DNA of 64,000 bases from Pedobacter sp. HDW13 (GTDB lineage: Bacteria; Bacteroidota; Bacteroidia; Sphingobacteriales; Sphingobacteriaceae): assembly GCF_011303555.1 (NCBI RefSeq), contig NZ_CP049868.1, positions 2,852,001 through 2,916,000 of the forward strand, read 5' to 3'. Positions 61,965 to 64,000 of this stretch are shown here, piece after piece. The notes below the pieces were generated by a model. That model was not told the origin of the DNA. It saw only the letters and a list, made by a program, of their open reading frames with translations, and did not search any database. How positions within the stretch are numbered: the stretch's first letter is position 1; each line of letters opens with the position of its first letter. Both the position numbers and the translations under genes were made by a program.

Positions 61965-64000
61965 ATGAAAAAACGCTTACTCCTCGGCTTAGGTTTATCA
62001 TTAAGCTTTTACAGTGCGCTGGCTCAGCAAAAAATTACCGACGGTTCAATTACAGATAAAAAACTGCCCAATAAAGACGCAATATTCGAACTGGAAAGTT
62101 CAAATAAAGGCTTACTTCATACCAGGGTGGCACTAAAAACCACTACCGATGCATTTCCACTATCGGCACATGTAGCTGGTATGATGGTTTATAACACTGC
62201 AACCAGTAACGATGTTGTTCCGGGGATTTATTATAACGATGGAACGAAATGGAATTTGGTTAAAGGATCGAAAGGAGATGCAGGCTCGATTCTGGTCGAA
62301 ACCCAGCCCGATAAAGATGGGGTGCCTGGCAAACCAGGTGAGCCCGGTGGGCCGGGCGCAGGCGTTACCATTGTAATTAACCGCAGTGGTACCTGGGTAT
62401 ATAACCCAACTACTAATACCTGGACAAATATTAAAGGACCAAAAGGGGATAAAGGAGATGCTGGCACAGTAGGCATTCAGGGTATGTCTGGCACAAGCGG
62501 AACTCCGGGTACTCCGGGTTCTGGTACTGCCGGTGCACCTGGTGCAGGCGTTACCATTGTAACTAACGATAGTGGTACCTGGGTTTATAACCCAACTACA
62601 AATACCTGGACAAATATTAAAGGACCAAAAGGGGATAAAGGAGATGCTGGCGCAGTAGGCGTTCAGGGTATGCCTGGCACAAGCGGAACACCGGGCACAC
62701 CGGGTTCTGGCACTGCCGGAGCACCAGGTACAGGTGTTACCATTGTAACCAACGATAGCGGCACCTGGGTGTATAATCCAACAACAAATACCTGGATCAA
62801 TATTAATGGACCAAAGGGAGATAAAGGCGATGCGGGTGTAGTAGGCGTTCAGGGTATGCCTGGCACAAGCGGAACTCCGGGTACACCGGGTTCTGGTACT
62901 GCCGGTGCACCTGGAGCAGGTGTTACCATTGTAACCAACGATAGCGGCACCTGGGTGTATAATCCAACCACGAATACCTGGACAAATATTAACGGACCGA
63001 AAGGAGATAAAGGCGAGAAGGGCGATGCGGGTGTAGTAGGCATTCAGGGTATGCCTGGCACAAGCGGAACACCGGGTACGCCGGGTTCTGGCACTGCCGG
63101 AGCACCTGGTACAGGTGTTACCATTGTAACCAACGATAGTGGCACCTGGGTGTATAATCCAACAACAAATACCTGGACGAATATTAACGGACCAAAAGGA
63201 GATAAAGGCGATGCGGGTGTAGTAGGCATTCAGGGTATGCCTGGCACAAGCGGAACACCGGGTACGCCGGGTTCTGGCACTGCCGGTGCACCTGGTACAG
63301 GTGTTACCATTGTAACCAACGATAGTGGCACCTGGGTGTATAATCCAACAACAAATACCTGGACGAATATTAACGGACCAAAAGGAGATAAAGGCGATGC
63401 GGGTGTAGTAGGCATTCAGGGTATGCCTGGCACAAGCGGAACACCGGGTACGCCGGGTTCTGGCACTGCCGGTGCACCTGGTACAGGTGTTACCATTGTA
63501 ACCAACGATAGCGGCACCTGGGTGTATAACCCAAGCACAAATACCTGGACGAATATTAACGGACCAAAAGGAGATAAAGGCGATGCAGGTGTAGTAGGCG
63601 TTCAGGGTATGCCTGGCACAAGCGGAACTCCGGGCACACCGGGTTCTGGTACTGCCGGTGCACCTGGTGCAGGTGTTACCATTGTAACCAACGATAGCGG
63701 CACATGGGTGTATAACCCAAGCACAAATACCTGGACGAATATTAACGGACCAAAAGGAGATAAAGGCGATGCGGGTGTAGTAGGCGTTCAGGGTATGCCT
63801 GGTACAAGCGGAACACCGGGTACCCCGGGTTCTGGCACTGCCGGTGCACCTGGTACAGGTGTTACCATTGTAACCAACGATAGTGGCACATGGGTGTATA
63901 ACCCAAGCACAAATACCTGGACGAATATTAACGGACCAAAAGGGGATAAAGGCGATGCGGGTGTAGTAGGCGTTCAGGGTATGCCTGGCACAAGCGGAAC
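61965..64000 (+). CDS. Collagen-like tandem-repeat surface protein, 5' part (open at window edge)
   Basis: ATG 61965 begins MKKRLLLGLGLSLSFYSALA-Q, a signal peptide. Residues about 22-105 form a head region ending VYNTATSNDVVPGIYYNDG and TKWNLVKG, typical of Bacteroidota tail-fibre-like and collagen-like surface proteins. From codon 158 on, the sequence consists of 62-residue units: about nine Gly-X-Y triplets (GPKGDKGDAGVVGIQG, MPGTSGTPGTPG), a G-S break, GTAGAPGTG, then a non-collagenous VTIVTNDSGTWVYNPTTN, TWTNIN link. Eight full units and the start of a ninth are visible; the frame is open at 64000, so the C-terminus is unknown. Probable extracellular fibre. Confidence 0.9.
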   Translation, partial: MKKRLLLGLGLSLSFYSALAQQKITDGSITDKKLPNKDAIFELESSNKGLLHTRVALKTTTDAFPLSAHVAGMMVYNTATSNDVVPGIYYNDGTKWNLVKGSKGDAGSILVETQPDKDGVPGKPGEPGGPGAGVTIVINRSGTWVYNPTTNTWTNIKGPKGDKGDAGTVGIQGMSGTSGTPGTPGSGTAGAPGAGVTIVTNDSGTWVYNPTTNTWTNIKGPKGDKGDAGAVGVQGMPGTSGTPGTPGSGTAGAPGTGVTIVTNDSGTWVYNPTTNTWININGPKGDKGDAGVVGVQGMPGTSGTPGTPGSGTAGAPGAGVTIVTNDSGTWVYNPTTNTWTNINGPKGDKGEKGDAGVVGIQGMPGTSGTPGTPGSGTAGAPGTGVTIVTNDSGTWVYNPTTNTWTNINGPKGDKGDAGVVGIQGMPGTSGTPGTPGSGTAGAPGTGVTIVTNDSGTWVYNPTTNTWTNINGPKGDKGDAGVVGIQGMPGTSGTPGTPGSGTAGAPGTGVTIVTNDSGTWVYNPSTNTWTNINGPKGDKGDAGVVGVQGMPGTSGTPGTPGSGTAGAPGAGVTIVTNDSGTWVYNPSTNTWTNINGPKGDKGDAGVVGVQGMPGTSGTPGTPGSGTAGAPGTGVTIVTNDSGTWVYNPSTNTWTNINGPKGDKGDAGVVGVQGMPGTSG
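62436..64000 (+). repeat. 186-bp tandem repeat array (collagen-like)
   Basis: Units start at 62436, 62622, 62808, 62994, 63189, 63375, 63561, 63747 and 63933. Seven steps are 186 bp; the unit from 62994 is 195 bp because of one extra GAK/GEKGD triplet set (9 bp). Units are near-identical, with small graded changes (ACAACAAAT to AGCACAAAT; GGGGAT to GGAGAT), typical of slippage or unequal crossover. The open antisense frames on the minus strand are shadows of this array. Confidence 0.95.

Noticed and set aside
62231..63415. Minus-strand ORFs of 61-81 codons repeated with a 186-bp period
   Set aside because: They are antisense shadows of the collagen-like repeat array: no stop codons arise because each unit is the same. 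Products are Pro/Val/Leu-rich with no start context.
62436..64000. CRISPR-like regular spacing
   Set aside because: The whole 186-bp unit is repeated, with no unique spacers; it encodes protein in a continuous frame.

Overview
The window comes from a Bacteroidota chromosome, most likely a Sphingobacteriaceae member close to Pedobacter. This rests on a SusC/SusD pair, DUF6515 and DUF5690 family proteins, a TAnnTTTG-type -7 promoter box, AT-rich intergenic DNA, weak Shine-Dalgarno signals, carotenoid genes of the CrtI / lycopene-cyclase-domain type, and dispersed REP-like repeats between genes. No species name can be read from the sequence.

Layout. 1-6.2 kb: two tandem CocE/NonD-type secreted hydrolases (the first cut by the window edge), a DUF6515 protein, a phytase-like lipoprotein and a HAD phosphatase. 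6.3-14 kb: dihydrolipoyl dehydrogenase, a choice-of-anchor I lipoprotein, a TPP riboswitch driving thiD-tenA, an MFS transporter and a secreted protein of unknown function. 14.2-20.6 kb: a TetR-linked RND efflux operon (TolC, adaptor, pump). 20.7-29.6 kb: a scattered carotenoid region (crtZ-like hydroxylase, crtI, lycopene cyclase) mixed with a TlpA-type thioredoxin, murB, an ECF sigma factor and a cytochrome b5-like protein; no phytoene synthase is visible. 29.6-34.5 kb: an AraC regulator divergent from an Emr-type tripartite efflux operon. 34.8 kb: a PfkB kinase.

From 35.8 kb the content becomes accessory. Two nearly identical tRNA-Asn genes, each with the same promoter region, lie in direct orientation 16 kb apart (35.86 and 51.92 kb). 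They bracket a membrane-bound AraC regulator, three serine hydrolases that share a 28-bp upstream dyad, and a six-gene locus: XRE-cupin regulator, phosphodiesterase-like enzyme, DUF5690 transporter, TIGR03364 flavoprotein, SusC, SusD. I read this locus as a SusCD-linked uptake and catabolism system for an organophosphonate or phosphoester. TAAACA/TGTTTA dyads in front of three of its genes suggest a small regulon. Behind the second tRNA lies a decayed serine recombinase, then an uncharacterised cassette: a membrane protein with repeated halves, a beta-rich protein, a barrel-like secreted protein, a soluble protein, a multi-TM protein and a histidine kinase/response regulator. The window ends with a GIY-YIG protein, an outer membrane beta-barrel protein, a short ORF that may be a fragment, and the 5' end of a collagen-like surface protein built on exact 186-bp repeats.

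Four genes (phytase-like, choice-of-anchor I, murB and the barrel-like protein) are each broken by one missing base in a G or T run. Because murB is normally essential, I read these mainly as homopolymer errors in the assembly and annotate each as one gene.
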